Notes: generated by a model from the letters alone, not told the origin. Positions 16,631 to 25,640 are shown, counted from the first letter of the stretch. The stretch: DNA of 45,410 nucleotides from CAZEDU01 sp964511185 (GCA_964511185.1 CAZEDU010000030.1:1-45410); one strand, 5' to 3'. Numbers and translations are program-made.

Positions 16631-19600
16631 TTACGAGACTGAGTAGTAGAAGGCGTTCGGGTGGTGGAAGACGAGCGCCGAGACCGAGGCCTCGGGTTCC
16701 ATCATGCAGCCGTCGGTGAGCTGCACGCCGATCTCCTCGGGTTGGAGCACCTGGAACAGCTTCTCCTGGTCCTCCAGCCGCGGGCACGCCGGGTACCCGA
16801 ACGAGTACCGCTTGCCTTGGTACTCCGCCCGGAAGCGCTCGAGCATCGTCATCTCCGGCGCGTCCGGGAACCCCCACATGCTGCGGATCTGCGCGTGGAT
16901 CAGCTCGGCGTAGCCCTCCGCCGTCTCGAGCGCGAGCGCCTGCACGGCGTGCATCTTCAGGAAGTCCCCCGCGGCCTTGTACTGGTCGGCCAACGCGCGA
17001 ATGCCCTCGCCCGAGGTCGTCACGAACATGCAGAGGTTGTCGACCGGCTCGCCGCCGCGCAGCGGCGAGACGAAGTCCGACAGGCACACCTGCGACTCGC
17101 GCTCTTGCCGCTGGAACTCGAAGGTCACCAGCTTCGCGCCGCTCTTGCCGTCGAACAGGTGCAGCGCGTTGCCGTCGCTCCCGGCCTTGTAGAACTGAAA
17201 CACCGCCTTGGCCTTCATCACGCCCTCTTTGAGCTCCGCCTTGAGCGCGTCGAGGGTGGCCTTGAGCTCGAGCGCCTTCACGCCGTCTTCGGTCTGCTTC
17301 AGCTTCGCCTCCTCCGGCGTGCCCAGCGCGCGCGCGGCCGAGCCCTTCACGCCGAAGTGGCGGCCATAGAGCATCACCGGGTTGATGAACCGCCAGATGT
17401 GATCGAGCGGCGTGTTGTGCAGCACGTGGCGCTCGAAGTCCGGCGGCGCCGGCACCCGCTCCAGAATCGGAATCGCCTTCGCGCGCGCGGCGGGGGCGGC
17501 CACCGGCGCCGGCCGCGCCTGCGCCTCGGCCTTGAGCTTCTGCCGCCGCTCGGCCAGGTCGCGCTTGAGCTGCTCGAACTGCCCCGGCTCGACGATCTGC
17601 TTCGCCAGCTCCAGCCCGCTCATCGCGTCTTGCGCGTAGGCCACCGTGCCCGCGTACGCCGGGGCGATCTGCTTGTCGACGAAGTTGCGCGAGAGCGCCG
17701 CGCCGCCGACCAGAATCGGCGTGCTCACCCCCGCGCGCGACAGGTCTTCCGCGGTCGAGACCATCTGGTGCGCGCTCTTCACCAACAGCCCGGACAACCC
17801 GACGATGTCGGGCCGGTGCTCGCGCACCGCCTTCACCAGCTGCTCCGGCGGGACCTTGATGCCCAGGTTCACGACCTCGAAGCCGTTGTTGGAGAGGATG
17901 ATCTCCACCAGGTTCTTGCCGATGTCGTGCACGTCGCCCTTCACCGTGGCGAGAACGATCTTCCCGCGCGAGGCGGCGCTCGCCTTGTCCATGTGCGGCT
18001 CCAAGTGATTGACCGCCGCCTTCATCGCCTCGGCGCTCTGCAGCACCTCGGCCACGATGAGCTCGTTGGCGCCGAACAGCCGGCCCACCTCGTCCATCCC
18101 CTTCATCAGAGGGCCGTTGATGATGTCGAGCGGCTTAGCCTGCTGCAGCGCCAGGTCAAGATCGGCGGTCAGCCCGTCGCGTGAGCCTTCGATGATGTAG
18201 CGCGCCAGCCGCTCCTCGAGCGGCAGGTCGGCCTTCACCGCCTTCTTCTCTTTCCGCTCCCGGAAGTGCGCCGCGAAGGGCGCCACCGGGTCGGCGCCGC
18301 GGTTGTAGAGCAGGTCCTCCGACAGCCGGCGGTCCTCCTCGGGCAGCGACGCGTAGCGCTCCAGCTTCTCCGAGTTGACCAGCGCCATGTCGAGGCCGGC
18401 CTGCGTGCAGTGGTAGAGGAAGACCGAGTTGAGCACCTCGCGCCCGGCGGCCGGCAAGCCGAACGACACGTTCGAGATGCCCAAGACCGTCTTGCACATC
18501 GGGAAGCGCTGTTTGATCAGCCGCACCCCTTCGATGGTCTCCACCGCGCTGCCCACGTACTGCGCGTCGCCCGAGGCGCACGGGAACACCAGCGGATCGA
18601 AATAGAGATCCTCGGCCGCCATGCCGTACTTCTGGGTGAGCAGCTCGAACGAGCGCTGGGCCACCTCGAGCTTCTTCTGGCGCGTCACCGCCATTCCGAC
18701 CTCGTCGATGCAGCCGACCACCAGCGCGGCGCCGAACTTGCGCGCGAGCGGCACCACCTTCTCGAAGCGCTCCTCGCCGTCCTCCAGGTTGATGGAGTTG
18801 ATGATCGCCTTGCCCTGGCTGTAGGCGAGCGCCATCTCGATGACCTTCTCGTCGGTCGAGTCGATCATCAAAGGCACGCGCACCTTCTTCACCACCACCT
18901 CGAGGAAGCGGCGCATGTCCGTCAGCTCCTCGCGGTCGGGGTTCGCCAGGCAGACGTCGATCACCTGCGCGCCCCGCTTGACCTGGGCCCGGGCGATCTC
19001 CGAGGCGTCCTCGAACTGCTCGGCGACGATCAGCTCCTTGAACTTCTTCGAGCCGATGACGTTGGTGCGCTCGCCGACGACGACCGGGCGCAGGTCGTCG
19101 GTCACCTCCAAGTAGTCGACGCCCGAGAGCGTCGAGCGCCGCGCGGTCGGCGGGGTGCGCGGCGGAAGTCCCCGCACCGCGCCGGCGATCGCCTCGATGT
19201 GGCCGGCGTGCGTCCCGCAGCAGCCGCCCACCACGTTCAGCCAGCCGCTCTCGACGAAGCGGCGCAGCGCCCGCGCCAGCATCTCGGGCGTCTCCAGGTA
19301 CCGGCCGTTCTCGTCCGGCAGCCCGGCGTTCGGCACGCAGCCGACCGGCACCCGCGCCATCGACGCGAGCGACCGCACGTGGTCGGTCATGAACTCGGGG
19401 CCGGTCGCGCAGTTGAGGCCCAGGTACAACAGCTCGACGTGCTCGAGCGAGGCGGCCAGCGCCTCGACCGACTGCCCCGCCAGCATCGTCCCCATCGGCT
19501 CGATGGTGCCCGACACCGCGATGGGCACCTGGTCGCCCGCGCGCGCGAACGCCCGCTGAATGCCGAACAGCGCCGCCTTCACGTTGCGGGTGTCCTGCGA

Positions 19601-20140
19601 GGTCTCGAGCAACAGGTAGTCGACGCCGCCCTCGAGCAGCGCGAACGCCTGCGCCTCGAACTGGTCCACCAGCTCGTCGAAGGTGATGCCGCCGGTGACC
19701 GAGATGGCCTTGGTGGTCGGGCCTATCGAGCCCGCCACCCAACGCGGGCGCGCCGGGGTGCTGAACCGGTCGGCCGCCTGGCGCGCCAGCCGCGCCGAGG
19801 CGACGTTCACCTCGTAGGCCTTGTCCGACAGCCCGAACTCGCCGAGCACGAGCGGCGTGCCGCCGAAGCTGTTGGTCTCGGTGATGTCGGCGCCGGCCGC
19901 GAAGTACTGCGCGTGGATCTCTTCGATCAGCTCGGGCCGGGTGAGCACCAGGTGCTCGTTGCACCCTTCGTACTCCGCGCCGCCGAAGTCCGACGCCTTC
20001 AGGTTCTTCGACTGCAGCATGGTGCCCATCGCGCCGTCGAGCACCAGCACGCGCTCGCCGATCGCCGCCTTGAGCGCCCGAACCCGCTCGGCGCGCACCG
20101 CCCGCTCCGCCGCCGACATCGAAGGCCCCCTCGCCGTCAT
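16631..20140 (-). CDS. metH: Cobalamin-dependent methionine synthase
   Basis: MetH transfers a methyl group from methyl-tetrahydrofolate to homocysteine through cobalamin. All four modules are present in 1169 residues. The homocysteine barrel (about 20-330) has DGAMGTM and zinc cysteines Cys244, Cys307 and Cys308. The pterin-binding barrel (about 355-620) begins GERTNVIGSKKF. The B12 cap and Rossmann module (about 640-890) has DVHDIGKN with the cobalt-ligating His738. The AdoMet activation domain (about 920-1169) has FGYPACPRLEDQ. ATG at 20140 overlaps the TGA of the ArsR-methyltransferase gene (ATGA), so the two are coupled. The protein ends abruptly at FYYSVS, next to the inverted-repeat element, without the short extra tail many MetH proteins carry. 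Confidence 0.98.
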   Translation of the reverse strand: MTARGPSMSAAERAVRAERVRALKAAIGERVLVLDGAMGTMLQSKNLKASDFGGAEYEGCNEHLVLTRPELIEEIHAQYFAAGADITETNSFGGTPLVLGEFGLSDKAYEVNVASARLARQAADRFSTPARPRWVAGSIGPTTKAISVTGGITFDELVDQFEAQAFALLEGGVDYLLLETSQDTRNVKAALFGIQRAFARAGDQVPIAVSGTIEPMGTMLAGQSVEALAASLEHVELLYLGLNCATGPEFMTDHVRSLASMARVPVGCVPNAGLPDENGRYLETPEMLARALRRFVESGWLNVVGGCCGTHAGHIEAIAGAVRGLPPRTPPTARRSTLSGVDYLEVTDDLRPVVVGERTNVIGSKKFKELIVAEQFEDASEIARAQVKRGAQVIDVCLANPDREELTDMRRFLEVVVKKVRVPLMIDSTDEKVIEMALAYSQGKAIINSINLEDGEERFEKVVPLARKFGAALVVGCIDEVGMAVTRQKKLEVAQRSFELLTQKYGMAAEDLYFDPLVFPCASGDAQYVGSAVETIEGVRLIKQRFPMCKTVLGISNVSFGLPAAGREVLNSVFLYHCTQAGLDMALVNSEKLERYASLPEEDRRLSEDLLYNRGADPVAPFAAHFRERKEKKAVKADLPLEERLARYIIEGSRDGLTADLDLALQQAKPLDIINGPLMKGMDEVGRLFGANELIVAEVLQSAEAMKAAVNHLEPHMDKASAASRGKIVLATVKGDVHDIGKNLVEIILSNNGFEVVNLGIKVPPEQLVKAVREHRPDIVGLSGLLVKSAHQMVSTAEDLSRAGVSTPILVGGAALSRNFVDKQIAPAYAGTVAYAQDAMSGLELAKQIVEPGQFEQLKRDLAERRQKLKAEAQARPAPVAAPAARAKAIPILERVPAPPDFERHVLHNTPLDHIWRFINPVMLYGRHFGVKGSAARALGTPEEAKLKQTEDGVKALELKATLDALKAELKEGVMKAKAVFQFYKAGSDGNALHLFDGKSGAKLVTFEFQRQERESQVCLSDFVSPLRGGEPVDNLCMFVTTSGEGIRALADQYKAAGDFLKMHAVQALALETAEGYAELIHAQIRSMWGFPDAPEMTMLERFRAEYQGKRYSFGYPACPRLEDQEKLFQVLQPEEIGVQLTDGCMMEPEASVSALVFHHPNAFYYSVS

Positions 20141-21030
20141 TTCAACACTCCCGTCAAAAGGAACACGCGAAACGGAGACGCTCCGTCGCGCGCGTGTGTG
20201 TCGCGCGTCAGCCGCGAGAACCCCGCGTCCTCGAGCGCGCGCTCGAGCCAGTCCGGGTCGAACCCCAGGTGCTGGTGCCCCAGCCGCTCCTTCACCCAGC
20301 CCTCGCGGTGCGGCATCAGCTCGAGCACCACGACGCGGCCACCGCCCTTGAGCAGCCGCGCCGCCTCGCTCAAGACCTTCTTCGGCTCGACGACGTGGTG
20401 AAGGCTCTGCGAGAGCACCACCAGGTCCTTCTTGCCGGAGGGCAACGACAGCGCGTGGAGGTCCTCCTGCACGAACTGAATGTTCTTGAGCTTCTCCCGC
20501 AGCGCGCGCTCCTTCGCCTTGGCGAGCGCGTCGCGGTTGTTGTCGATCGCCACCACCCGCTTGGCCCACCGCGCGAGCGCCACCGACAGGACGCCCGTGC
20601 CGCAGCCGAAGTCGACCACCTCGAGCGGCGGCAGGAGCGCCGAGAGCGCCTGCGCCCAGAGGAACCACGACTGTCCCGGCTCGAGCAGCCGCTCGTTGAG
20701 CGCTTGGCGGTCTTCCCGCTGCCGGAGCAGATCGGTGAGCCGGGCGCGGTCGCCGTCCGGATCCTCGGCCTCCTTCGCCAGCCGAATGAGCGGCCAGCGC
20801 GGGTCGCTCGAATCGATGGCGAGCGAGTAGTAGGTGTAGCCGCCCTGCCGCTCCTCGGAGATGAGCTCGAGCCCCTTGAGCTTCCCCAAGTGGTGCGAGA
20901 CCGACGACTGCGCCACGCCGATGAGCGACACCAGCTCGCTCACGTTGAGCGGGGCCTCGCCGAGCAGCCGCACGATGCGCAGCCGCGTCGGGTCGCCCAG
21001 GACGCGAAAGCTCTCCGAGAGGACCTCCAT
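20137..21030 (-). CDS. ArsR-family regulator fused to a SAM-dependent methyltransferase domain
   Basis: This 297-residue protein joins an ArsR/SmtB winged helix (about 1-75: LGDPTRLRIVRLL, then SQ-type recognition helix SSVSHHLGKLKGL) to a class I methyltransferase domain (about 120-290). The SAM site is VVDFGCGTGVLSVAL, followed by acidic AIDNN. I see no ArsR metal-site CxC motif in the recognition helix. It precedes metH with a 4-base overlap. ArsR-type SahR proteins control methionine-cycle genes in some Proteobacteria and respond to S-adenosylhomocysteine. By analogy this one may sense SAM/SAH with its methyltransferase domain and control its own operon. The ATG at 21030 lies inside a short inverted repeat. 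Confidence 0.92.
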   Translation of the reverse strand: MEVLSESFRVLGDPTRLRIVRLLGEAPLNVSELVSLIGVAQSSVSHHLGKLKGLELISEERQGGYTYYSLAIDSSDPRWPLIRLAKEAEDPDGDRARLTDLLRQREDRQALNERLLEPGQSWFLWAQALSALLPPLEVVDFGCGTGVLSVALARWAKRVVAIDNNRDALAKAKERALREKLKNIQFVQEDLHALSLPSGKKDLVVLSQSLHHVVEPKKVLSEAARLLKGGGRVVVLELMPHREGWVKERLGHQHLGFDPDWLERALEDAGFSRLTRDTHARDGASPFRVFLLTGVLK

Positions 21031-21055
21031 ATCGACGAATCAACGTATACCGATA
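21030..21055. promoter_or_regulatory. Short inverted repeat at the ArsR-methyltransferase start
   Basis: TATCG (21030-21034) and CGATA (21051-21055) are inverted 5-bp arms with a 16-bp spacer, overlapping the ATG at 21030. A GTATAC palindrome sits between them at 21045-21050. An autoregulatory operator is plausible. The arms are short, so confidence is low. Confidence 0.3.
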
Positions 21056-21093
21056 CAGCCCTTCGAGGCCAGGGCGGACGAGGGGCGCAAGGC

Positions 21094-22770
21094 TCACATC
21101 GAGAACACGCAAAAATACCGCCCGCCGCCCAAGGGCTTGGCGCCCTGGAGGGCGGCCAGGAGGAGCTCGCCCGCCTGCCTCGCCGGGTAGCCCAAGGCCG
21201 GGCAAGGCCGGAGGTCCGGGGGGCCCTTCTCGCCGAAGGGGGTCTGCCGCTCCCGCTGGACGAAGAGCAGCGGCCGGGCGGCGCGCAGCTCCCGGAGCAG
21301 CCGCGCCTCGTGCCCCGCGTATTCGGGCGGCCAGAACCAGTCGATGCCCACCGGGCTCTGCTGGCCGTACAGGGCGTGGATCAGCGGGTAGTCGAAGAAG
21401 ACGACGAAGGGCCGCGCGGTCGAGAGCACGTGCTGGTCGATGAGCGTCTTGAGCTCTAAGTACCGGTCGAAGGTGTTCGGGTTGGTGTGAATGCCCCGCA
21501 GCGGCACGAACAGCTCCCCTAAGTCCTTCGACTGCGCGGAGCGCGGCTGGTCTCGGTAAGGGACGCGCGCGTTCGCCAGCGCGAACACCGCCACCACCAC
21601 GGCGGCGCTCAGCAGCCAGACGCGCTGCGGCTTCTCTTCGGGCAGCGTGTCCGCGAACACCACGCCCAGGCCCACGAGCCCGAGCTGCGGCGTCGCATAC
21701 CCCCAGCTGATGCCCGCGGACCACGCGATGGCGAGCCAGCCTGCGTGCAGCGCGAACCGCGCCGTGACCTCCGGCGACCACGGGCGCGGCGTGGTGACGA
21801 GCCGGCCGACGAGGAGCCCTACGCCCAACGCGAAGACGATGTGCGCGGTGGGGCCATAACGAAACGAGCCCCACGCCAGCACCACCGCCGCCACAACACC
21901 GGCAAGCAGCAGGTGACGGGCCCACGCCACCCGCGCGCGGCCGGCCAGCCGAGCCATCCGCTCGGGCAGCAGCGCGAGCGCCCCCAGCGCGAAGGCGCCG
22001 AGCACCAGCGGGTGCAAGTAGAACGACAAGCCCGAGCGGACCACATCGGAGCCGTGCGAGGCGCCCAGCACCTGCGCCACGAAGTCGGCCCACGCGCCTG
22101 CGGCGACGAGCCAGCCGAGGAACAGCGCGCCCACCAGGAGCGCGGGTGACACCGCGGCGACGAGCGGGCGCCACGCCCCGCGGGTGCGCCACGCGACGAA
22201 CAGCCAGTGCAGCACCACGAACACGGCGAAGTTCTGCTTGCACAGCGCCGCCGCGACGAAGGCGAGCGAAGCGGCGGCCTCGAGCCAAGCGGCCTTCGGC
22301 GCGCGCGTCTCCAACGAGGCCGCGAGCGCGCAGGTCAACCCGATGGCGCCGAAGAAGACGCCGTCGACCGTGTACCAAGGCATCGGCGGGAAGTGGTGGA
22401 GCGCGAGCGCGCAGAAGAGCGCCGAGAGCGCGAACAGCGGCAGGCTCGGCCGCACCCAGCCGCGCCGCAGCGCGAAGGAGGTGGGCACCGCCCCCGCCGC
22501 CGCCATCTGCGCGTAGAAGGCGAGCCGGGCCAGCCAGATGCCCCAGCCGTCGGGCAGCGCGAGCCACGGCGCGTGCAGGTAGAGCGAGAGCGGCGTGCGG
22601 ACGTAGAGGAAGTCGCGGTACGGCACCTTCCCGCCGAGCACGCGCCAGGAGGCGCCCAGCAGCGCCTCGTAGTCGGTCGGGTGCCAGCTGTAGGGCGCGA
22701 ACGCCGCGAAGAAGGCGCCCGCGACCAGCAAAAACGGCAGCCAAGCCAAGGAGGACGCGCGGGCGCTCAA
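21094..22770 (-). CDS. Polytopic membrane protein, GT-C glycosyltransferase-like
   Basis: This 558-residue inner-membrane protein has about 11-13 hydrophobic helices up to residue ~400, then a soluble C-terminal domain. The layout and early motifs resemble PMT/ArnT-type GT-C transferases that use polyprenyl-phosphate sugars: an acidic YSWHPTDYE in the first periplasmic loop, followed by GGKVPYRDFLYVRTPLS. It also has an ALCKQN motif in the middle. The acceptor is unknown, and a non-enzymatic role cannot be excluded. The start is TTG at 22770: a stop in the same frame lies 12 bases upstream, and no ATG occurs until far inside the first helices. It begins 12 bases after the CoA-binding gene, implying an operon. 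Confidence 0.8.
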   Translation of the reverse strand: MSARASSLAWLPFLLVAGAFFAAFAPYSWHPTDYEALLGASWRVLGGKVPYRDFLYVRTPLSLYLHAPWLALPDGWGIWLARLAFYAQMAAAGAVPTSFALRRGWVRPSLPLFALSALFCALALHHFPPMPWYTVDGVFFGAIGLTCALAASLETRAPKAAWLEAAASLAFVAAALCKQNFAVFVVLHWLFVAWRTRGAWRPLVAAVSPALLVGALFLGWLVAAGAWADFVAQVLGASHGSDVVRSGLSFYLHPLVLGAFALGALALLPERMARLAGRARVAWARHLLLAGVVAAVVLAWGSFRYGPTAHIVFALGVGLLVGRLVTTPRPWSPEVTARFALHAGWLAIAWSAGISWGYATPQLGLVGLGVVFADTLPEEKPQRVWLLSAAVVVAVFALANARVPYRDQPRSAQSKDLGELFVPLRGIHTNPNTFDRYLELKTLIDQHVLSTARPFVVFFDYPLIHALYGQQSPVGIDWFWPPEYAGHEARLLRELRAARPLLFVQRERQTPFGEKGPPDLRPCPALGYPARQAGELLLAALQGAKPLGGGRYFCVFSM

Positions 22771-22782
22771 GCGCGCACGACG

Positions 22783-23211
22783 CTAGGCCAACCGCCGGTG
22801 CTCCACCATCAAACAGCGGTCCTGCACGACGTCGATGCCCGCCTCGACCAGCGTCCGCGCGGCGGCGTCGTTGCGGATGCCGAGCTGAAACCACACCGCC
22901 TTCGGCTTCTTCGCGAGGATGTCGTCGACGTGCTGGGCGATGTCTTGCGGGCGGCGGAACACGTTGACCAGGTCGATGTCACCCGGGACGTCGACGAGCC
23001 TTCGGTAGACGCGCTTGCCCAGAATCTCGGTGACGTCCGGGTAGTAGACGGGCACGGGCACCACGTCGAGCCCCGCGTCCGCCAGGTACTTCGGCACGTA
23101 GAACGCGGGCTGTCCCGCCTGCGCTTCGGTCTTGATGCCGAGCACCGCGACGCGCCGCATGTCCTTCAGCGCCCGCCGGATGCCCTCGTCGTTCTCGATC
23201 AAATCGGCCAT
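22783..23211 (-). CDS. CoA-binding domain protein (CoA_binding_2)
   Basis: This 142-residue protein is a single Rossmann-like CoA-binding domain. Visible features are RRVAVLGIK at the first strand, YVPKYLADAGLDVVPVPVYY, the loop with GKRVYRRLVDVPGDIDLVNVFRRP, and the C-terminal DRCLMVEHRR with a conserved Cys. Small proteins of this kind (YccU family) bind CoA and are thought to sense or be modified by it; no reaction is known. It diverges from the flavoprotein gene across 37 bp and is followed by the membrane protein on the same strand. Confidence 0.92.
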   Translation of the reverse strand: MADLIENDEGIRRALKDMRRVAVLGIKTEAQAGQPAFYVPKYLADAGLDVVPVPVYYPDVTEILGKRVYRRLVDVPGDIDLVNVFRRPQDIAQHVDDILAKKPKAVWFQLGIRNDAAARTLVEAGIDVVQDRCLMVEHRRLA

Positions 23212-23248
23212 CGAACGCCCTCTCGGTATACGGGTAGGCTAACGACGG

Positions 23249-24649
23249 ATGCCGAAACGGCAACGCATCTTGGTGGTCGGCGGTGGTCCCGCGGGGTTGA
23301 GCGCCGCCACGCACCTGCTGGAGCAGGCCCCAGGCTCGGTCCAGGTCGAGCTCCTCACCGCCGACGCGCTGCTCGGGGGGCGCGCCGCGAGCTGGGAAGA
23401 CGAGCGCGGCTACACCATCGAGCACGGCTTGCACGCCGTCTTCGGTTTCTACCGCGAGCTCCGCTCCCTGGCGCAGCGCGCCGGCGTCGACGTGTCCACC
23501 GCGCTGCGCAGGAGCGGCGGCATCGCCCACCTGTTCGACGAGGAGCGGCGCGCGCTGTACACCCTCTCGCTCTCGCGGAACCCGCTCACCACGCTCAAGC
23601 GGCTCGCGGAGGTGCCCGGCCTGTCGACCTCGGAGCGGCTGCGCGTGCTCTCGGCGCTGGTCCGCGTGCGGCTGTCGACCCTGCGCGCCCACTCGCTCGA
23701 AAGCCAGGACGCGCTCGACTTCCGCGCGCTGCTCGAAAGGCACGGCGCCCCCGAGGCCTTCTTCCACCACCCCCTCTACCGGCAGCTCTCCGAGCTCTTC
23801 TACAACCGGCCGCACGCGCTCTCGGCGTACACCGCGCTCCGGGGCGCGCAGCTGCTCACCCAGGGCTTCGAAGAGGCCGAGGTCTCGTATCCCGCAGGCG
23901 GCCTCACCGAGCTGTTCTGGAACCCCATCGCCAAGCGCATCGAGCGGCTGGGCGGCGCGCTCCGCACCGGCCTCCGGCTGGTGGAGCTCGAGCACGCCTC
24001 GTCGCGCCTGGTCGCCGCGCGCTTCCAGACCCAGGGCGGCGAGCTGCGGGAGGCGGGCTTTCACGCGCTCGTCTGCGCGATTCCGAGCGGCTGCTTCGCG
24101 CAGCTCAACCCCGGGGACGCCCTGTGGTCGGAGCCGTTCTTCCAGCGGATCACTCGGCTCGCGTCGGTGAGCACCGTGTCGGTCCAGCTGTGGCTGGAGG
24201 ACCGCGTGCCGATTCCGCCGGGCGCGGTGAACGGGCTCGCGGCGCCGCTCAGCTCCGCCATCGACCACAAGCCGCTCTCGCCCCGGCTCTCGAGCGACGA
24301 CCGCTTCGGCGCGGCGCTGCAGTGGGTGGGTGCGGAGACGGGGTTCGAGGCGCTGTCGGACGAAGCGCTCGTCCAGCGCGCCCGCGCCTCGCTCGCGCGG
24401 CTCCCCGGCCTGGACGTCGTGGCGCGCTCGCGCGTGGTGCACCAGGTGGTGCGGCGAAACCGCGCCCCCGCCGAGCGCTTCTTGCTGCCGAGCCCCGGCT
24501 CGCTGCAGCACCGCCCTTCCTGCCAGACCCCGCTGCGAGGGCTCTTCCTCGCCGGCGACTGGGTGCGCAACGAGGTGGACCTGCCGCTGGTCGAAGGCGC
24601 GGTCCGCAGCGGCAAGGAGGCCGCCGCCGCGGTCCTTCGCAGCCTCTGA
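23249..24649 (+). CDS. FAD-dependent amine oxidase/phytoene-desaturase-like oxidoreductase
   Basis: This 466-residue flavoprotein has an N-terminal dinucleotide-binding motif VVGGGPAGLSAATHL (about 9-23), then GGRAASWEDERGYTIEHGLH as in carotenoid desaturases. The C-terminal FLAGDWVRNEVDLPLVEGA closes the FAD site. This pattern is shared by plant-type phytoene and zeta-carotene desaturases and by HpnE-like hydroxysqualene oxidoreductases. It probably acts on a polyisoprenoid at the membrane surface. No crt or hpn gene is adjacent, so the substrate cannot be assigned. ATG at 23249 is in a 37-bp divergent promoter gap shared with the CoA-binding gene. It converges on the lipoprotein gene with 3 bases between stops. 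Confidence 0.9.
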   Translation: MPKRQRILVVGGGPAGLSAATHLLEQAPGSVQVELLTADALLGGRAASWEDERGYTIEHGLHAVFGFYRELRSLAQRAGVDVSTALRRSGGIAHLFDEERRALYTLSLSRNPLTTLKRLAEVPGLSTSERLRVLSALVRVRLSTLRAHSLESQDALDFRALLERHGAPEAFFHHPLYRQLSELFYNRPHALSAYTALRGAQLLTQGFEEAEVSYPAGGLTELFWNPIAKRIERLGGALRTGLRLVELEHASSRLVAARFQTQGGELREAGFHALVCAIPSGCFAQLNPGDALWSEPFFQRITRLASVSTVSVQLWLEDRVPIPPGAVNGLAAPLSSAIDHKPLSPRLSSDDRFGAALQWVGAETGFEALSDEALVQRARASLARLPGLDVVARSRVVHQVVRRNRAPAERFLLPSPGSLQHRPSCQTPLRGLFLAGDWVRNEVDLPLVEGAVRSGKEAAAAVLRSL

Positions 24650-24652
24650 TTT

Positions 24653-25144
24653 CTAGCTGTTGCGCGCGGCTTCGGCGTTCGCCGCCGCGTCCGATTCGAT
24701 CTTGTCGGCGGTGGCCGGGTCGACCTTCCGGAGCACCTCGAGCTCCAGCTCGTAGTCGCGCGCCGAGGTCGGCGACGACGCGTAGCCGGTGGTGCTCGCC
24801 TGGCTCGCCTGCGAGTTCTTCATCACGGTGAGCTTGGTGCCCTCGCCGAGCTGAATCGCGGTGACCACGTACTTCCAGCTCTCCGAGCTCGAGCCCGTGT
24901 TGTTCGAGCTGCTCGAGTACTTCCAGTCGGTCTCCACCACGCCCAGGCCCACGTCCTTCGGGGCGAAGCCGCGCTCGACCAGCACCACGCGCACCGCGTT
25001 CAGGACTTGGTCGGGAGGCGCCGCGAGCGAGAGGTTGCTCATCGACGCGCGGAGCGAATCCTGCCGCGCACGCGCCGCGCGCATCGCCGCACAGCCAGAG
25101 ACCATCGCGAGAATCGCCACCACAGCCAGAGACTTCTTCCACAT
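24653..25144 (-). CDS. Predicted lipoprotein of unknown function
   Basis: This 163-residue protein has a type II signal peptide: MWKKSLAVVAILAM followed by the lipobox VSGC (Cys18). The mature part begins with a charged helix, then a globular beta-rich region of about 110 residues with a Ser/Asn-rich loop (SSSSNNTGSSSE). It then has a long polar C-terminal helix. I do not recognise a named family; the layout recalls periplasmic DUF-type outer-membrane lipoproteins that assess envelope state. ATG at 25144 has AAGGAG at the right distance; earlier in-frame codons extend into a hairpin. It lies downstream of the DUF2795 gene on the same strand. Confidence 0.85.
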   Translation of the reverse strand: MWKKSLAVVAILAMVSGCAAMRAARARQDSLRASMSNLSLAAPPDQVLNAVRVVLVERGFAPKDVGLGVVETDWKYSSSSNNTGSSSESWKYVVTAIQLGEGTKLTVMKNSQASQASTTGYASSPTSARDYELELEVLRKVDPATADKIESDAAANAEAARNS

Positions 25145-25168
25145 GACGAACAGCTCCTTGAGGTTGAA

Positions 25169-25191
25169 CCGAACGGCCCCCAACCGTTCGG
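25169..25191 (-). promoter_or_regulatory. Hairpin in the lipoprotein 5' leader
   Basis: CCGAACGG (25169-25176) and CCGTTCGG (25184-25191) are perfect 8-bp arms with a 7-base loop, 24 bases upstream of the lipoprotein ATG and just before its Shine-Dalgarno site. It could be an operator or an RNA hairpin controlling translation. Confidence 0.5.
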
Positions 25192-25319
25192 CGCGCGTGC
25201 CTTTACGGTCAGCTCGGAGATGGATTCAATCCAGCCGGCCTCCCTGACGCGCACAGGTGACTTTCACCCCGGGAGTTGGAGCCAAAAGTCGCCGTCCGTC
25301 ACGGAATCCTGCGCGGGCT

Positions 25320-25640
25320 TCAAGGGTGCTTCGTCAGCGGGTCGGGCGCGCCTTCCACCGCGTCGCGGCCGATGTTCCGCCGATCTCGCTGGGCACCGTC
25401 GTCGTCCGCCGGCAGGTTGCCCATCGCGAAGCGGCGCGCCGCCTCGGCCAGGTCGCGCAGCGCCTCTTCCTTCGATTCGTAGCGGCCCTTCGGCATCGAC
25501 TTGAGCACGTTGATCACGTCGACCGGGGCGCCGTTGTCCATCGCCGCCTTGACCAGCTGTTCGCGCCAAATCGGGTAGTCCACCTCGCTCAAGTGCGTGG
25601 TGACGGACAACCGCGGATCCTCACCGATGCCGAATGCCAT
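25320..25640 (-). CDS. Small DUF2795-type protein
   Basis: This 106-residue soluble protein contains a DUF2795-like core: VDYPIWREQLVKAAMDNGAP followed by VLKSMPKGRYESKEEALRDLAEA. Such domains pair a short helix with a Pro-Tyr turn and occur in many actinobacterial and myxobacterial proteins of unknown role. The C-terminal 25 residues are polar. ATG at 25640 is taken as start because the preceding in-frame ATG at 25673 adds only a Trp-rich extension inside the promoter. It is divergent from the TrpC-like gene, with 102 bp between them. Confidence 0.8.
   Translation of the reverse strand: MAFGIGEDPRLSVTTHLSEVDYPIWREQLVKAAMDNGAPVDVINVLKSMPKGRYESKEEALRDLAEAARRFAMGNLPADDDGAQRDRRNIGRDAVEGAPDPLTKHP

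Noticed and set aside
16631..22894. A single 2087-codon minus-strand open frame covering metH and more
   Set aside because: Only the part below 20140 is MetH. The rest is a shadow frame across the ArsR-methyltransferase and membrane-protein genes, which have their own starts and stops.
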